Below, piece by piece: positions 23,940-32,759 of a DNA stretch of 42,692 nt. Below the pieces are notes generated by a model. That model was given only the letters and a program-made list of their open reading frames with translations. It was not told the DNA's origin and did no database searches. Numbering within the stretch: the stretch's first letter is position 1; every line of letters begins with the position of its first letter. The position numbers and the translations under genes are program-made. This stretch comes from Candidatus Blastococcus massiliensis AP3 (GTDB lineage: Bacteria > Actinomycetota > Actinomycetes > Mycobacteriales > Geodermatophilaceae): the NCBI RefSeq assembly GCF_000582785.1, contig NZ_HG931173.1, positions 184,736 through 227,427 on the forward strand, read 5' to 3'.

Positions 23940-26900
23940 TCACAGCAGCGCCACGCTGGTGGGGCCGAGCAGGGCCTTGATGTCGCCCATGAGCGCCGTG
24001 CTCGGACGGACCCGCAGCCCCTGGTCGAGCCGCAGCACGGTCTCCCGGCCGCCGTTGATCAGCTTGAGCTGCACCTCGGTCGTGCCGGGGTGGCTGCCCA
24101 GGACCTCGCGGAGCCGCTCCACGACCGGCGGGGTGCAGCGCGCGGCGGCCATCGACACGAGCACCGGCCCGCGCGGGCCGTCGGTGAGCTCGGGCAGCGT
24201 CACCTCGGAGCCGAACAGCGAGGGCTGGTCGTCGCGCCGGCTGATCCGCCCCTTGACCACCACGATCTGGTCGCGGACGACCTTCTCCGAGACCTCCGCC
24301 CAAGTCTTGGGGAAGAAGAGCACCTCGATGCCGGACTCGAGGTCCTCCAGCGTGGCGATCGCCCAGGGCGCGCCCTGCTTGTTGGTCCGCGGCGAGACCG
24401 CGGTGAGGATGCCGGCGATCGTGACGTTCGCGCCGTCCTCGACTCCCCCGGCGTTGATCTCGGCGATCGGGGTGTCGGCGTTCTGCGCCAGCACGTGCTC
24501 GACGCCGTGCAGGGGGTGGTCGGAGACGTAGAGGCCGAGCATGTCGCGCTCGAAGACCAGCCGCTCGCTCTTCGACCAGTCGGCCGTCGGGATGACGATG
24601 TCCAGCGCGCTGCCGAACGGGTCCTCGGCGGCCCCGTCGCCGTCACCGCCGAAGCTGCCGAACAGGTCGAACTGGCCCTCGGCCTCCTTGCGCTTGAGCC
24701 CCATCGCAGAATCCACGGCCTGCGCGTGGATGGCGACGATGCCCTGCCGCGAGTGACCGAGCGAGTCGAAGCCGCCGGCCTTGGCCAGGGACTCGATGAC
24801 CTTCTTGTTGCAGGCCACCGTGTCGATCTTCTTCATGAAGTCGGGGAAGTCCTTGAACGCCCCCTTCTCCTCGCGCGCCTTGACGATCGACTCGACGACG
24901 TTGTGCCCGACGTTGCGCACCGAGGCGAGCCCGAAGCGGATGTCGGTGCCGACGGCGGTGAAGTCCCACGACGACTCGTTGACGTCCGGCGGCAGCACCT
25001 TGATGCCCATCCGGCGGCACTCGGCCAGGTAGATCGGCCGCCGGTCCTTGTCGTCCTGGACGCTGGTGAGCAGGCCGGCCATGTACTCGGCCGGGTAGTT
25101 GGCCTTGAGGTAGGCCGTCCAGTAGGAGATCAGCCCGTAGGCCGCCGAGTGCGCCTTGTTGAACGCGTAGTCGGCGAACGGGACGAGGATGTCCCACAGC
25201 GTCTTGATCGCCGCGTCGGAGAAGCCGTTGGCCTTCATCCCGGCCTCGAAGCCGACGAACTCCGCGTCCAGGACCGACTTCTTCTTCTTGCCCATGGCGC
25301 GCCGCAGCAGGTCGGCCTTGCCGAGCGAGTACCCGGCGACCTTCTGCGCGATCGCCATGACCTGCTCCTGGTAGACGATCAGGCCGTAGGTCTGGCCGAG
25401 GATCTCCTCGAGCGGCTCGGCCAGCTCGGGGTGGATCGGCGTGATCTCCTGCTGGCCGTTCTTGCGCAGCGCGTAGTTGGTGTGCGAGTTCGCACCCATC
25501 GGCCCGGGGCGGTAGAGCGCGCCGACGGCGGAGATGTCCTCGAAGTTGTCCGGCCGCATGAGCCGCAGCAGAGAACGCATCGGGCCGCCGTCGAACTGGA
25601 AGACGCCGAGGGTGTCTCCCCGGCCCAGCAGCTCGTAGGTCGCCTTGTCGGTGAGGTCCTTGCTGATCTCGTCGAGGTCGACGGGCTCCTTGCCGTTGAG
25701 CACGATGTTGCGCAGCGCGTCGTCGAGGACGGTCAGGTTGCGCAGGCCCAGGAAGTCCATCTTGAGCAGCCCGAGCGTCTCGCAGGTCGGGTAGTCGAAC
25801 TGCGTGATCATCGCGCCGTCGGCCTCGCGGCGCATGAGCGGGATGCTGTCGATCAGCGGGTACCGGCCGATGATCACGCCGGCGGCGTGCACGCCCCACT
25901 GCCGCTTCAGGCCCTCGAGCTTGCGGGCCTGGTCGACGACCTCGGCGGCGCCGGGGTCGGACTCGTACCGCGCCCGGAACTCGGCGGCCTCCTTGTAGCG
26001 CGGGTGCGACGGGTCGAAGATCCCCGACAGCGGGATGTCCTTGCCCATCACGCCCGGGGGCATGAGCTTGGTCAGCTCGTCACCGACGGAATACGGCCGG
26101 TCGAGCACCCGGGCGGCGTCCTTGATCGCGGCCTTCGCCTTGATCGTCCCGTAGGTGACGATCTGGCTGACCCGCTCCTCGCCGTACTTCTCCGACACGT
26201 ACCGGATGACCTCGCCGCGGCGGCGGTCGTCGAAGTCGATGTCGACATCGGGCATCGAAACCCGCTCGGGGTTGAGGAACCGCTCGAAGATCAGCCCGTG
26301 CTGCAGCGGGTCGAGGTCGGTGATGCCCATGGCGAAGGCGGCCAGCGAGCCGGCCGCGGACCCACGGCCCGGGCCGACACGGATGCCGTTGTCCTTGGCC
26401 CAGTTGATGAAGTCGGCGACCACGAGGAAGTACCCCGGGAAGCCCATCTGGCAGATGATCCCGACCTCGTAGTCGGCCTGCTTGCGCACGTGGTCGGGGA
26501 TGCCGTTCGGGTACCGCTTGTGCAGCCCGCGCTCGACCTCCTTCACGAACCACGAGGTCTCGTCCTCCCCCGGCGGCAGCGGGAAGCGCGGCATGAGGTC
26601 GGCGCCCTCGGTGAAGCTGACCTCGCACTGCTCGGCGACCAGCAGCGTGTTGTCGCAGGCGACGGCCAGGTCACCGGGGAACAGCGCCCGCATCTCGGCG
26701 GCGCTCTTCAGGTAGTAGCCGTCGCCGTTGAACTTGAAGCGGTTGGGCTCGTTGAGCCGCGAGCCGGTCTGGATGCACAGCAGGGCGTCGTGGGCGGCGG
26801 CGTCCTCCTTGTGCGTGTAGTGCAGGTCGTTGGTGGCCAGCAGCGGGATGCCGAGGTCCTTGGCGATGGCCAGCAGCGCGGGGCGGGTCTTCTTCTCGAT

Positions 26901-27509
26901 GGCGAGCCCGTGGTCCATCAGTTCGGCGTAGAAGTTCTCCCGCCCGAAGATGTCCTGGAAGTCGGCCGCGGCCTGCTTGGCCTTGTCCTCCTTGCCGGCG
27001 CGCAGCCACATGTTCACCTCGCCCGAGGGGCAGCCGGTGGTGGCGATCAGACCCCTGCCGTAGCGCTCGAGCAGGTCGCGGTCGAAGCGCGGCTTGCGGT
27101 ACTGGCCCTCCAGGCTGGCCAGCGAGGAGATGCGGAAGAGGTTGTGCATCCCCTCGGTGGTGCGGGCCAGCAGCGTCATGTGGGTGTAGGCCGCCTTGCC
27201 CCTGTTGGAGCCGCCGTCGCCCTCCTCGTCGAGGAGCTTGTCGCCGAAGTCGAACGGGGCGCGGTCGAAGCGGGAGCCCGGGGTGTAGTAGCCCTCCATG
27301 CCGATGATCGGCTTCACCCCGGCCCCGGTGGCCTGCTTGTAGAAGTCGTAGGCGCCGAAGACGTTGCCGTGGTCGGTCATCGCCAGCGCCGGCATCCCCT
27401 GCTCGGCGGCCGCCTTCGTCACCTCGGGCAGCTTCGCCGCGCCGTCGAGCATCGAGTACTCGGTGTGCACGTGGAGGTGCGCGAAGGAATCGGACGACGT
27501 ACTGCTCAC
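23940..27509 (-). CDS. dnaE: DNA polymerase III alpha subunit (DnaE1 type)
   Basis: The replicative polymerase catalytic subunit, 1189 residues. The PHP domain begins FAHLHVHTEYSMLDG (9-23) with TDHGN (45-49) and the later TGCPSGE and NDLHY metal residues, so it is of the intact type that acts as proofreading exonuclease in M. tuberculosis DnaE1. The polymerase carries the GPGRGSAAGSL loop (379-389) and the catalytic PDVDIDFDD (420-428), then the KGAFKDFPDFM and helix-hairpin-helix NKKVIESLAKAGGFDSLG regions, an OB fold (ANVTIAGILTAV) and a C-terminal domain. A GTG start (MSSTSSDSF) follows AGGAG 11 bases upstream. Full-length and undamaged. 195 bases separate it from the next gene upstream. 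Confidence 0.98.
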   Translation of the reverse strand: MSSTSSDSFAHLHVHTEYSMLDGAAKLPEVTKAAAEQGMPALAMTDHGNVFGAYDFYKQATGAGVKPIIGMEGYYTPGSRFDRAPFDFGDKLLDEEGDGGSNRGKAAYTHMTLLARTTEGMHNLFRISSLASLEGQYRKPRFDRDLLERYGRGLIATTGCPSGEVNMWLRAGKEDKAKQAAADFQDIFGRENFYAELMDHGLAIEKKTRPALLAIAKDLGIPLLATNDLHYTHKEDAAAHDALLCIQTGSRLNEPNRFKFNGDGYYLKSAAEMRALFPGDLAVACDNTLLVAEQCEVSFTEGADLMPRFPLPPGEDETSWFVKEVERGLHKRYPNGIPDHVRKQADYEVGIICQMGFPGYFLVVADFINWAKDNGIRVGPGRGSAAGSLAAFAMGITDLDPLQHGLIFERFLNPERVSMPDVDIDFDDRRRGEVIRYVSEKYGEERVSQIVTYGTIKAKAAIKDAARVLDRPYSVGDELTKLMPPGVMGKDIPLSGIFDPSHPRYKEAAEFRARYESDPGAAEVVDQARKLEGLKRQWGVHAAGVIIGRYPLIDSIPLMRREADGAMITQFDYPTCETLGLLKMDFLGLRNLTVLDDALRNIVLNGKEPVDLDEISKDLTDKATYELLGRGDTLGVFQFDGGPMRSLLRLMRPDNFEDISAVGALYRPGPMGANSHTNYALRKNGQQEITPIHPELAEPLEEILGQTYGLIVYQEQVMAIAQKVAGYSLGKADLLRRAMGKKKKSVLDAEFVGFEAGMKANGFSDAAIKTLWDILVPFADYAFNKAHSAAYGLISYWTAYLKANYPAEYMAGLLTSVQDDKDRRPIYLAECRRMGIKVLPPDVNESSWDFTAVGTDIRFGLASVRNVGHNVVESIVKAREEKGAFKDFPDFMKKIDTVACNKKVIESLAKAGGFDSLGHSRQGIVAIHAQAVDSAMGLKRKEAEGQFDLFGSFGGDGDGAAEDPFGSALDIVIPTADWSKSERLVFERDMLGLYVSDHPLHGVEHVLAQNADTPIAEINAGGVEDGANVTIAGILTAVSPRTNKQGAPWAIATLEDLESGIEVLFFPKTWAEVSEKVVRDQIVVVKGRISRRDDQPSLFGSEVTLPELTDGPRGPVLVSMAAARCTPPVVERLREVLGSHPGTTEVQLKLINGGRETVLRLDQGLRVRPSTALMGDIKALLGPTSVALL

Positions 27510-27675
27510 GGGCGGTCGAGCTCCTCAACTGGTCGTGCCTGCCGGCCGGCGAGGACCGCGGCCTGCGACCGGCGGGGAAGACCGGTGGCGCGAGGGTGTG
27601 GGCGGGCCCTGCGGGGGTGCCTCGATCCTCGCACTGGAACGTGTCTACGCCGAGGGTCTGACAGGACGTGTCTGC

Positions 27676-27702
27676 TCACACCGGACCGATCAGTCACACC
27701 GG
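27676..27702. repeat. Direct repeat TCACACCGG in the dnaE upstream region
   Basis: TCACACCGG occurs at 27676-27684 and again at 27694-27702, 18 bases apart, in the 195-base gap between the GNAT gene and dnaE. The second copy runs up to the GNAT stop. Such spacing (about 1.7 helical turns) can be a protein-binding site, but nothing else supports that. The rest of the gap shows no gene. Confidence 0.5.
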
Positions 27703-27704
27703 GC

Positions 27705-28160
27705 TCAGGACAGCTCCCGCCGCATCGTGACGTGGGAGATGCCGGCCTCGAGGTATTCGTCCCCGACCGCGGTGTACCCGGCCCGCTCGTAGAACCGCCG
27801 GGCGGCGAGCTGCGCGTGCAGTTCGATCTCGGCGACCCCGCGCAGCGCGGCCTGACGGTGCAGTTCGTCGAGGACCGCGGCGCCGTGCCCGCGCCCGCGC
27901 ACCGACGCGTCCGCGGCCATCCGGCCGATGCCCGCGGTGCGCGAGCCGTCGTCCGGCAGGAGCAGCCGCCCGGTGGCGACGACGCGGCCGGCCGCCTCCC
28001 CGGAGAGGCCGCGGCTGAGCACGTGCACGGCGGTGGCGTCCCGGTCGTCCTGCTCGATCTCCGGCGGCACGCCCTGCTCGTGGACGAAGACCCGGGTCCG
28101 CAGTTCGACGATCTCGGGCCAGTCCTCGGGAGTGGCCAGGCGAGCGGTGGGACCGGTCAC
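27705..28160 (-). CDS. GNAT-family N-acetyltransferase
   Basis: A 151-residue protein with the GNAT core: the acetyl-CoA-binding loop in RMAADASVRGRGHGAAVLDEL (motif A, R-G-x-G-x-A form, about residues 85-105), and ARRFYERAGYTAVGDEYLEAGISHVTM at the end, the pattern of the ElaA/PhnO-like subgroup with VFVHEQGVPPEIEQDD near the start. The acceptor substrate is unknown. The GTG at 28160 overlaps the CPBP stop (GTGA), so the gene is translationally coupled to it; a second GTG one codon earlier is equally possible. Confidence 0.9.
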   Translation of the reverse strand: MTGPTARLATPEDWPEIVELRTRVFVHEQGVPPEIEQDDRDATAVHVLSRGLSGEAAGRVVATGRLLLPDDGSRTAGIGRMAADASVRGRGHGAAVLDELHRQAALRGVAEIELHAQLAARRFYERAGYTAVGDEYLEAGISHVTMRRELS

Positions 28161-28951
28161 CACGCCGGTCGTCCGGCGGGCAGCACGCGGGTCGGCACGA
28201 GGAGGAAGCGTAGGTCGATGGCCGCGTGCAGCAGGACGGGGAGCAGCAGCGACCCGGTGCCGACGTACAGCGCGGCCATCACGCCACCGAGCACGCCGGT
28301 GAGGACGACGCCGGCCCGGCCCTGGTAGGCGTGGGCCAGGCCGAAGGCCACGGCAGCGACGACCACCAGCACCCAGGAGGGCAGGTCGCCGGCGACGGCG
28401 GCCACCACGGCGAGGAAGAAGCCCCGGTAGAGCCACTCCTCGCAGACGCCGGCCGTGATCCCCACGACGGTGAACAGCCGGCGCTCCTCCGCCGTCCGCG
28501 GCAGCAGGGCCAGCGTGGCGTGGCCCGGCGGTTCCGCGTGCCGCCCCTCGCCGGGCCGGCGCACCGGCGCGGGGGCATCTACGAGGGCACCGCCGCGCAG
28601 GGCCCGGGTCGAGGCGACGACGAAGATCAGCACCAGGACGACGAGCAACCAGGTCAGCGGCCCGGGCCAGGACCGCGGCCACACCAGCCCGACCGCCGCG
28701 GCGTCGACACCGGGGGCGGACAGCCAGACGATCAGGGCGAGCAGCGCCAGACCCCACTCGAGCACGAGCAGCCGGCCGTAGAACGAGCGGCGGGCGCCCG
28801 GGTCGGTGCGCAGCCGGCCCTCGAAGCGGCGGTGCAGCACGTGCCCGGCCACGGGCTCGCCGACGACCAGGTAGACCGCGACGACGACCGCGGCGAAGGC
28901 CGCCGGGCCGAAGGCGTCCAGTGACGTCGGCAGCCCCGTCACGGCAGCCAC
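28157..28951 (-). CDS. CPBP-family intramembrane metalloprotease (Abi/CAAX-like)
   Basis: A 264-residue protein with about eight membrane helices and the CPBP motifs in order: GVCEEWLYRGFFLAV (EExxxR, motif 1, about residue 170), FGLAHAYQG (motif 2, about 203) and LLHAAIDL (motif 4, about 241). These supply the Glu, His and Asn/Asp ligands of the intramembrane glutamic/metalloprotease family, which in bacteria processes membrane proteins, bacteriocins or phage-defence factors. The substrate is unknown. GTG start 15 bases after the stop of the pseudouridine synthase; its own stop overlaps the GNAT start. Confidence 0.9.
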   Translation of the reverse strand: MAAVTGLPTSLDAFGPAAFAAVVVAVYLVVGEPVAGHVLHRRFEGRLRTDPGARRSFYGRLLVLEWGLALLALIVWLSAPGVDAAAVGLVWPRSWPGPLTWLLVVLVLIFVVASTRALRGGALVDAPAPVRRPGEGRHAEPPGHATLALLPRTAEERRLFTVVGITAGVCEEWLYRGFFLAVVAAVAGDLPSWVLVVVAAVAFGLAHAYQGRAGVVLTGVLGGVMAALYVGTGSLLLPVLLHAAIDLRFLLVPTRVLPAGRPAW

Positions 28952-28966
28952 GTCACAGCTGCCCCG

Positions 28967-29905
28967 TCATGCCTCGGCGCGCAGGAGGGCCAGCGCGCCG
29001 GCGAGGTCGGGCGGGTACTCGCTGGTGACCTCCACCCAGCTGCCGTCGGCCGGGTGGGGGAAGCCGAGCCGCATCGCGTGCAGCCACTGGCGGGAGACGC
29101 CCAGGCGGGCGGCGAGCGTCGGGTCGGCGCCGTACGTCGTGTCCCCGACGCACGGGTGCCGCAGGGCAGAGAAGTGCACCCGGATCTGGTGGGTGCGCCC
29201 CGTCTCCAGCCGGATGTCGACCAGGCTGGCCGCCGGGAAGGCCTCCATGACCTCGTAGTGGGTCACGGACGGGCGGCCGCCCTGGACCACCGCGAACCGC
29301 CAGTCGTGCCTGGGATGCCGGTCGATCGGCGCGTCGATGGTGCCGCGCGAGGGATCGGGGTGCCCCTGCACGAGGGCGTGGTAGCCCTTCTCGACGGTGC
29401 GCTCCTTGAACGCGGCCTTCAGCGCGGTGTAGGCGCGCTCGCTCTTGGCCACGACCATCACGCCGGTGGTCGCGGCGTCGAGGCGGTGCACCACCCCCTG
29501 GCGCTCGGCCGCGCCGGAGGTGGACACCCGGTAGCCGGCGGCGGCGAGCCCGCCGATGACGGTCGGCCCGTCCCAGCCGGGGCTCGGGTGGGCGGCCACC
29601 CCCACGGGCTTGTCCACCACGACGAGGTCGTCGTCGTCGTGCAGGATCGTCATGCCCTCGACCGGCCTGGGCGGCGCGGGTTCCCCCGGGGGTGCCGGCA
29701 GCTCGACCTCCAGCCAGCTGCCTCCGCTGACCCGGTCGCCCTTGCCGCGCACCCGGCCGTCGACGACGACGTTGCCGGCGTCGGCCACCTCGGCCGCCAC
29801 GGTGCGGGTCAGCCCGAACATGCGGGACAGCGCCTGGTCGACCCGCTGCCCCTCGAGGCCGTCGGGCACCGGGAGGGCGCGGTGCATGCCGGGAGTGCTC
29901 GTCAC
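28967..29905 (-). CDS. 23S rRNA pseudouridine synthase, RluD/RluA family
   Basis: A 312-residue enzyme with an N-terminal S4 RNA-binding domain ([32 protein letters not shown], about 20-52) and the RluA-type catalytic domain: [12 protein letters not shown], the catalytic Asp in [37 protein letters not shown], and [14 protein letters not shown]. The S4 domain and lspA neighbour favour an RluD-like protein. It makes pseudouridine in large-subunit rRNA, presumably at RluD sites (inference). The GTG at 29905 is used; CAGAAT lies 6 bases before it. ATG at 29887 is an alternative start. It follows lspA by 35 bases on the same strand, the usual lspA-rluD pairing. Confidence 0.93.
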   Translation of the reverse strand: MTSTPGMHRALPVPDGLEGQRVDQALSRMFGLTRTVAAEVADAGNVVVDGRVRGKGDRVSGGSWLEVELPAPPGEPAPPRPVEGMTILHDDDDLVVVDKPVGVAAHPSPGWDGPTVIGGLAAAGYRVSTSGAAERQGVVHRLDAATTGVMVVAKSERAYTALKAAFKERTVEKGYHALVQGHPDPSRGTIDAPIDRHPRHDWRFAVVQGGRPSVTHYEVMEAFPAASLVDIRLETGRTHQIRVHFSALRHPCVGDTTYGADPTLAARLGVSRQWLHAMRLGFPHPADGSWVEVTSEYPPDLAGALALLRAEA

Positions 29906-29940
29906 GTCCCCATTCTGACCGTCTCTCCTCGAGAAGCGGT

Positions 29941-30498
29941 TCAGGCGGCCTCGGCGGGCTCCTCGTCGCCGGCCCGCGAGCCGTCGAAGTCGATGCCGCG
30001 CAGGGCCAGGCCGGCGCCGAGCACGCCGCCGCAGACGATCGCCGAGTCGGCGACGTTGAACACCGGCCACACCTCGCCGTCGGGACCGAACACCGACAGG
30101 AAGTCGACGACGCCACCGCGCAGGAAACCCGGCTCGCGGAAGATCCGGTCGATCAGGTTGCCGACCGCTCCCCCGAGCACCAGTCCGAGGGCCACCGCCC
30201 AGCCGGTCGAGAACAGCCGGCGGGCGGTGCGCACGATGACGGCGACGACGGCCAGCGCGACGACCGTGAACACGATCGTGAAGCCCTCGGCGAAGGAGAA
30301 CGCCGCGCCGGTGTTGCGCAGGTGGGTGAGGTAGAGCGCCCCGCCCAGCACGCGGATGTCCTCACCCCGCTCGACGGTGGCGACGACCACCAGCTTCGAG
30401 ACCAGGTCGAGGGCCAGCACGGCCGCGGCCAGCACCAGCAGGAGGCGGGTGCGCGGACGGGGCGCCGGTGCGCCCGCGGGGTCGGGCTGCTCGGTCAC
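29941..30498 (-). CDS. lspA: Lipoprotein signal peptidase (signal peptidase II)
   Basis: Cleaves the signal peptide of prolipoproteins after lipidation of the Cys; inner-membrane aspartic protease with four helices. The 185-residue protein contains the first helix ([17 protein letters not shown]), [20 protein letters not shown] with the catalytic Asp117 and [12 protein letters not shown] with catalytic Asp151. An Arg/Pro-rich N-terminus precedes the first helix, as in other actinobacteria. GTG start with TATCGT 7 bases upstream. Its product would mature the solute-binding lipoprotein encoded upstream. Acidic tail DEEPAEAA. Confidence 0.96.
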   Translation of the reverse strand: MTEQPDPAGAPAPRPRTRLLLVLAAAVLALDLVSKLVVVATVERGEDIRVLGGALYLTHLRNTGAAFSFAEGFTIVFTVVALAVVAVIVRTARRLFSTGWAVALGLVLGGAVGNLIDRIFREPGFLRGGVVDFLSVFGPDGEVWPVFNVADSAIVCGGVLGAGLALRGIDFDGSRAGDEEPAEAA

Positions 30499-30505
30499 AC
30501 CGACG

Positions 30506-30511
30506 ACGATA
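30506..30511 (-). promoter_or_regulatory. Probable -10 of lspA-rluD
   Basis: TATCGT on the minus strand followed by 7 bases and the lspA GTG at 30498, i.e. a leaderless arrangement. It lies in the 61-base gap after the sugar-transport ATPase gene. Confidence 0.45.
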
Positions 30512-30559
30512 GCCGCGCCGCCCCGACACCCCCCGGCGGCGCCAACCCCGCGCCCCGTC

Positions 30560-31810
30560 CTACGCCGCCCCGACCGACGACTCGCGTACCTGCTCCAGCT
30601 GCTCCTCCCGGTCCTGGGTGGCCATCCGGGTGAGCTCGGCACCGGCCTCCGCGTCCCGGGTGAGGTTCTCGCCGGACTCCGGATCGAAGACGTGCACCTT
30701 CCGGCTGTCCAGCCAGAACTCCGCCTCGCGACCTTCCCGGATCCGGCTGGTGGCGTCGATCGAGACGATCGCCTGGGTGCGCAGCTCCTCGGCGTCGAGC
30801 TCGCGGGACAGGTCCCGCAGCTGCTTCTGGATCGACTCGGGTGCCTCGTAGGGGATGTAGGCGAACTGCGAGTCGCCCAGCCACTCGGTGACGTCGACCC
30901 GCGCCCGGAAGATCGAGCCGACCGGGCGCTTGGCCTCGTCGACCAGCGAGGCGTCCTCGAAGTACTCCGGCCGGATGCCGACCAGCAGCAGGTCGTGCCC
31001 GGCGACAGCGGCGGCCCGCTTCTCGTCGAGCTCGATGTCGCCGAAGGGGGTCTTGAGCCGGTTGCCCTCGGGCGTGGCCGGCAGGAAGTTCATCGGCGGG
31101 GAGCCGATGAACCCCGCGACGAACAGGTTGACCGGCTGCTCGTAGAGCTCCCGCGGCGAGGCGACCTGCTGGATCTTGCCCTTGCGCAGCACGCAGACCC
31201 GGTCGCCGAGGGTCATGGCCTCGGTCTGGTCATGGGTGACGTAGACGGTGGTGATGCCCAGCCGGCGCTGCAGCCGGGAGATCTCGGTGCGCATCTGGCC
31301 GCGCAGCTTGGCGTCGAGGTTGGACAGCGGCTCGTCGAAGAGGAACGCCTCGGCCTGCCGGACGATGGCGCGGCCCATGGCCACGCGCTGGCGCTGACCA
31401 CCGGAGAGGTTGGCCGGCTTGCGCTCGAGGTGGTCCTTGAGCTCCAGGACGTCGGACGCCTCGGTGACGCGGCGGCGCACCTCGTCGTCGGGCATCTTGG
31501 CCAGCCGCAGCGGGAACGCGATGTTCTCGAAGACGGTCATGTGCGGGTACAGGGCGTAGTTCTGGAAGACCATCGACAGGTTGCGGTCGCGGGGGGCGAG
31601 GTCGTTGACCTTCTTGCCGCCGATGACCATGTCGCCGCTGGTGATGTCCTCCAGCCCGACGATCATCCGGAGCAGCGTCGACTTCCCGCACCCGGAGGGC
31701 CCGACCAGGATCATGAACTCGCCGTCGGCGATGTCCAGGCTGACGTCGTTCACCGCCGGGAACCCGTCTCCGTACTGCTTGACGATGTTCTTCATCTCGA
31801 TGGAGGCCAT
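30560..31810 (-). CDS. Carbohydrate ABC importer ATPase (MsmK/UgpC/SugC type)
   Basis: A 416-residue ATPase that powers the adjacent importer. Walker A GPSGCGKS (37-44), Q-loop VFQNYALYPHMTV, signature LSGGQ (135-139), Walker B FLFDEP (157-161) and the switch HDQTEAM are all canonical. The C-terminal part (about 235-380) is the TOBE/MalK-like regulatory domain with GFIGSPPMNFLPA and VGIRPEYFEDA. An acidic, coiled tail extends beyond the usual length of about 370, ending SVGAA. ATG at 31810 with GAGGGG nine bases upstream. It is the last gene of the operon and is separated from the permease by 115 bases containing three 21-bp repeats. Confidence 0.94.
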   Translation of the reverse strand: MASIEMKNIVKQYGDGFPAVNDVSLDIADGEFMILVGPSGCGKSTLLRMIVGLEDITSGDMVIGGKKVNDLAPRDRNLSMVFQNYALYPHMTVFENIAFPLRLAKMPDDEVRRRVTEASDVLELKDHLERKPANLSGGQRQRVAMGRAIVRQAEAFLFDEPLSNLDAKLRGQMRTEISRLQRRLGITTVYVTHDQTEAMTLGDRVCVLRKGKIQQVASPRELYEQPVNLFVAGFIGSPPMNFLPATPEGNRLKTPFGDIELDEKRAAAVAGHDLLLVGIRPEYFEDASLVDEAKRPVGSIFRARVDVTEWLGDSQFAYIPYEAPESIQKQLRDLSRELDAEELRTQAIVSIDATSRIREGREAEFWLDSRKVHVFDPESGENLTRDAEAGAELTRMATQDREEQLEQVRESSVGAA

Positions 31811-31839
31811 CAGGAGTCCCCTCGCTGGGTGGGTGGGGT

Positions 31840-31910
31840 GGTGGGGAGCGGCAAGGACGTGGTGGGGAGCGGCAAGGACGTGGTGGGGAGCGGCAAGGAC
31901 GTGGTGGGAA
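31840..31910. repeat. 21-bp tandem repeat between permease and ATPase genes
   Basis: A 21-bp unit (GGTGGGGAGC then GGCAAGGACGT) occurs three times without change at 31840-31860, 31861-31881 and 31882-31902, followed by a broken fourth copy (GGTGGGAAGG, 31903-31912). It fills most of the 115 bases between the two genes of the sugar importer. On the coding strand the unit reads ACGTCCTTGCCGCTCCCCACC. The repeats are seen; a function is not known. Confidence 0.92.
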
Positions 31911-31925
31911 GGAGCGTCACGGGGG

Positions 31926-32759
31926 TCATCCCTTGACCGCGCCGTTGGTGAGGCCGGCGACGATGCGCCGCTGGAAGAGCAGGACCAGGACGACGACGGG
32001 GATCGTGACGATGACCGCGGCGGCCGCGATCGCGCCGGTCGGCTCGACGAACTGGGACTCGCCGGAGAACAGACCGATCGCCGCGGGCACCGGCCGGGCG
32101 CGGTCGGTCGAGGTCAGGGAGATGCCGTAGAGGAAGTCGTTCCACGCGATGAAGAAGGCGATGATCGCGGTGGTGAACACCCCGGGCGCGGCCAGCGGCA
32201 CGATCACCTTGCGGAAGGCCTGCCACGTGGTCGCGCCGTCGACCTGAGCGGCCTGCTCCATCTCCCACGGGATCTCGCGGAAGAACGCCGACATGGTCCA
32301 GATCGAGATCGGCAGGGTGAGCGACAGGTACGGGATGATCAGGCCCGGCCAGGTGTCGTACAGGCCGATGTTGCGCCACAGGTTGAACAGCGGGGTGACG
32401 ATCGAGATGATCGGGAAGATCGCCACGATCAGCGCCGTGGAGAGGATCACCTTCTTGCCCGGGAAGTCCAGTCGGGCGATCGCGTAGGCCGCGAACATCG
32501 CCAGCAGGCACGAGATCGCGGTGGCGATCAGGCAGATCGCGAACGAGTTGCGCAGCGCCGGCAGGAACAGGTCACTGGCCCCACCGGTGAGGATCAGCTC
32601 GTAGTTCTCCCACGACACCGCAGACGGCAGGAAGCCGCCGGTGTTGAGGTCGCTGGGCGCCTTGAACGACAGCGAGACGATCCACGCGATGGGGAACAGG
32701 CAGTAGACGATGATCAGCGCGCCGCCGACCCACCACCAGGTCTTCTCCCGCCGGGACAT
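31926..32759 (-). CDS. Carbohydrate ABC importer permease (MalG/SugB type)
   Basis: A 277-residue permease with six membrane helices (about 9-30, 72-97, 105-130, 138-160, 185-207, 243-265). The EAA loop EQAAQVDGATTWQAFRKV (about 160-177) couples it to the ATPase and RNSFAIC marks the second helix, typical of the second permease in CUT1 carbohydrate importers. Its ATG overlaps the stop of the first permease by one base. Works as heterodimer with the upstream permease. Confidence 0.93.
   Translation of the reverse strand: MSRREKTWWWVGGALIIVYCLFPIAWIVSLSFKAPSDLNTGGFLPSAVSWENYELILTGGASDLFLPALRNSFAICLIATAISCLLAMFAAYAIARLDFPGKKVILSTALIVAIFPIISIVTPLFNLWRNIGLYDTWPGLIIPYLSLTLPISIWTMSAFFREIPWEMEQAAQVDGATTWQAFRKVIVPLAAPGVFTTAIIAFFIAWNDFLYGISLTSTDRARPVPAAIGLFSGESQFVEPTGAIAAAAVIVTIPVVVLVLLFQRRIVAGLTNGAVKG

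Noticed and set aside
24200-26628. Several long Arg/Gly-rich frames on both strands within dnaE
   Set aside because: dnaE is intact over 23940-27509 with all motifs; the other frames are shadows caused by high GC and rarely used stop codons.
27506-27697. 63-aa minus-strand frame upstream of dnaE (starts MTDRSGVSRHVL)
   Set aside because: Highly Arg/Pro/His-rich, no helix or motif, overlaps the dnaE start and the direct repeat; more likely non-coding upstream sequence.
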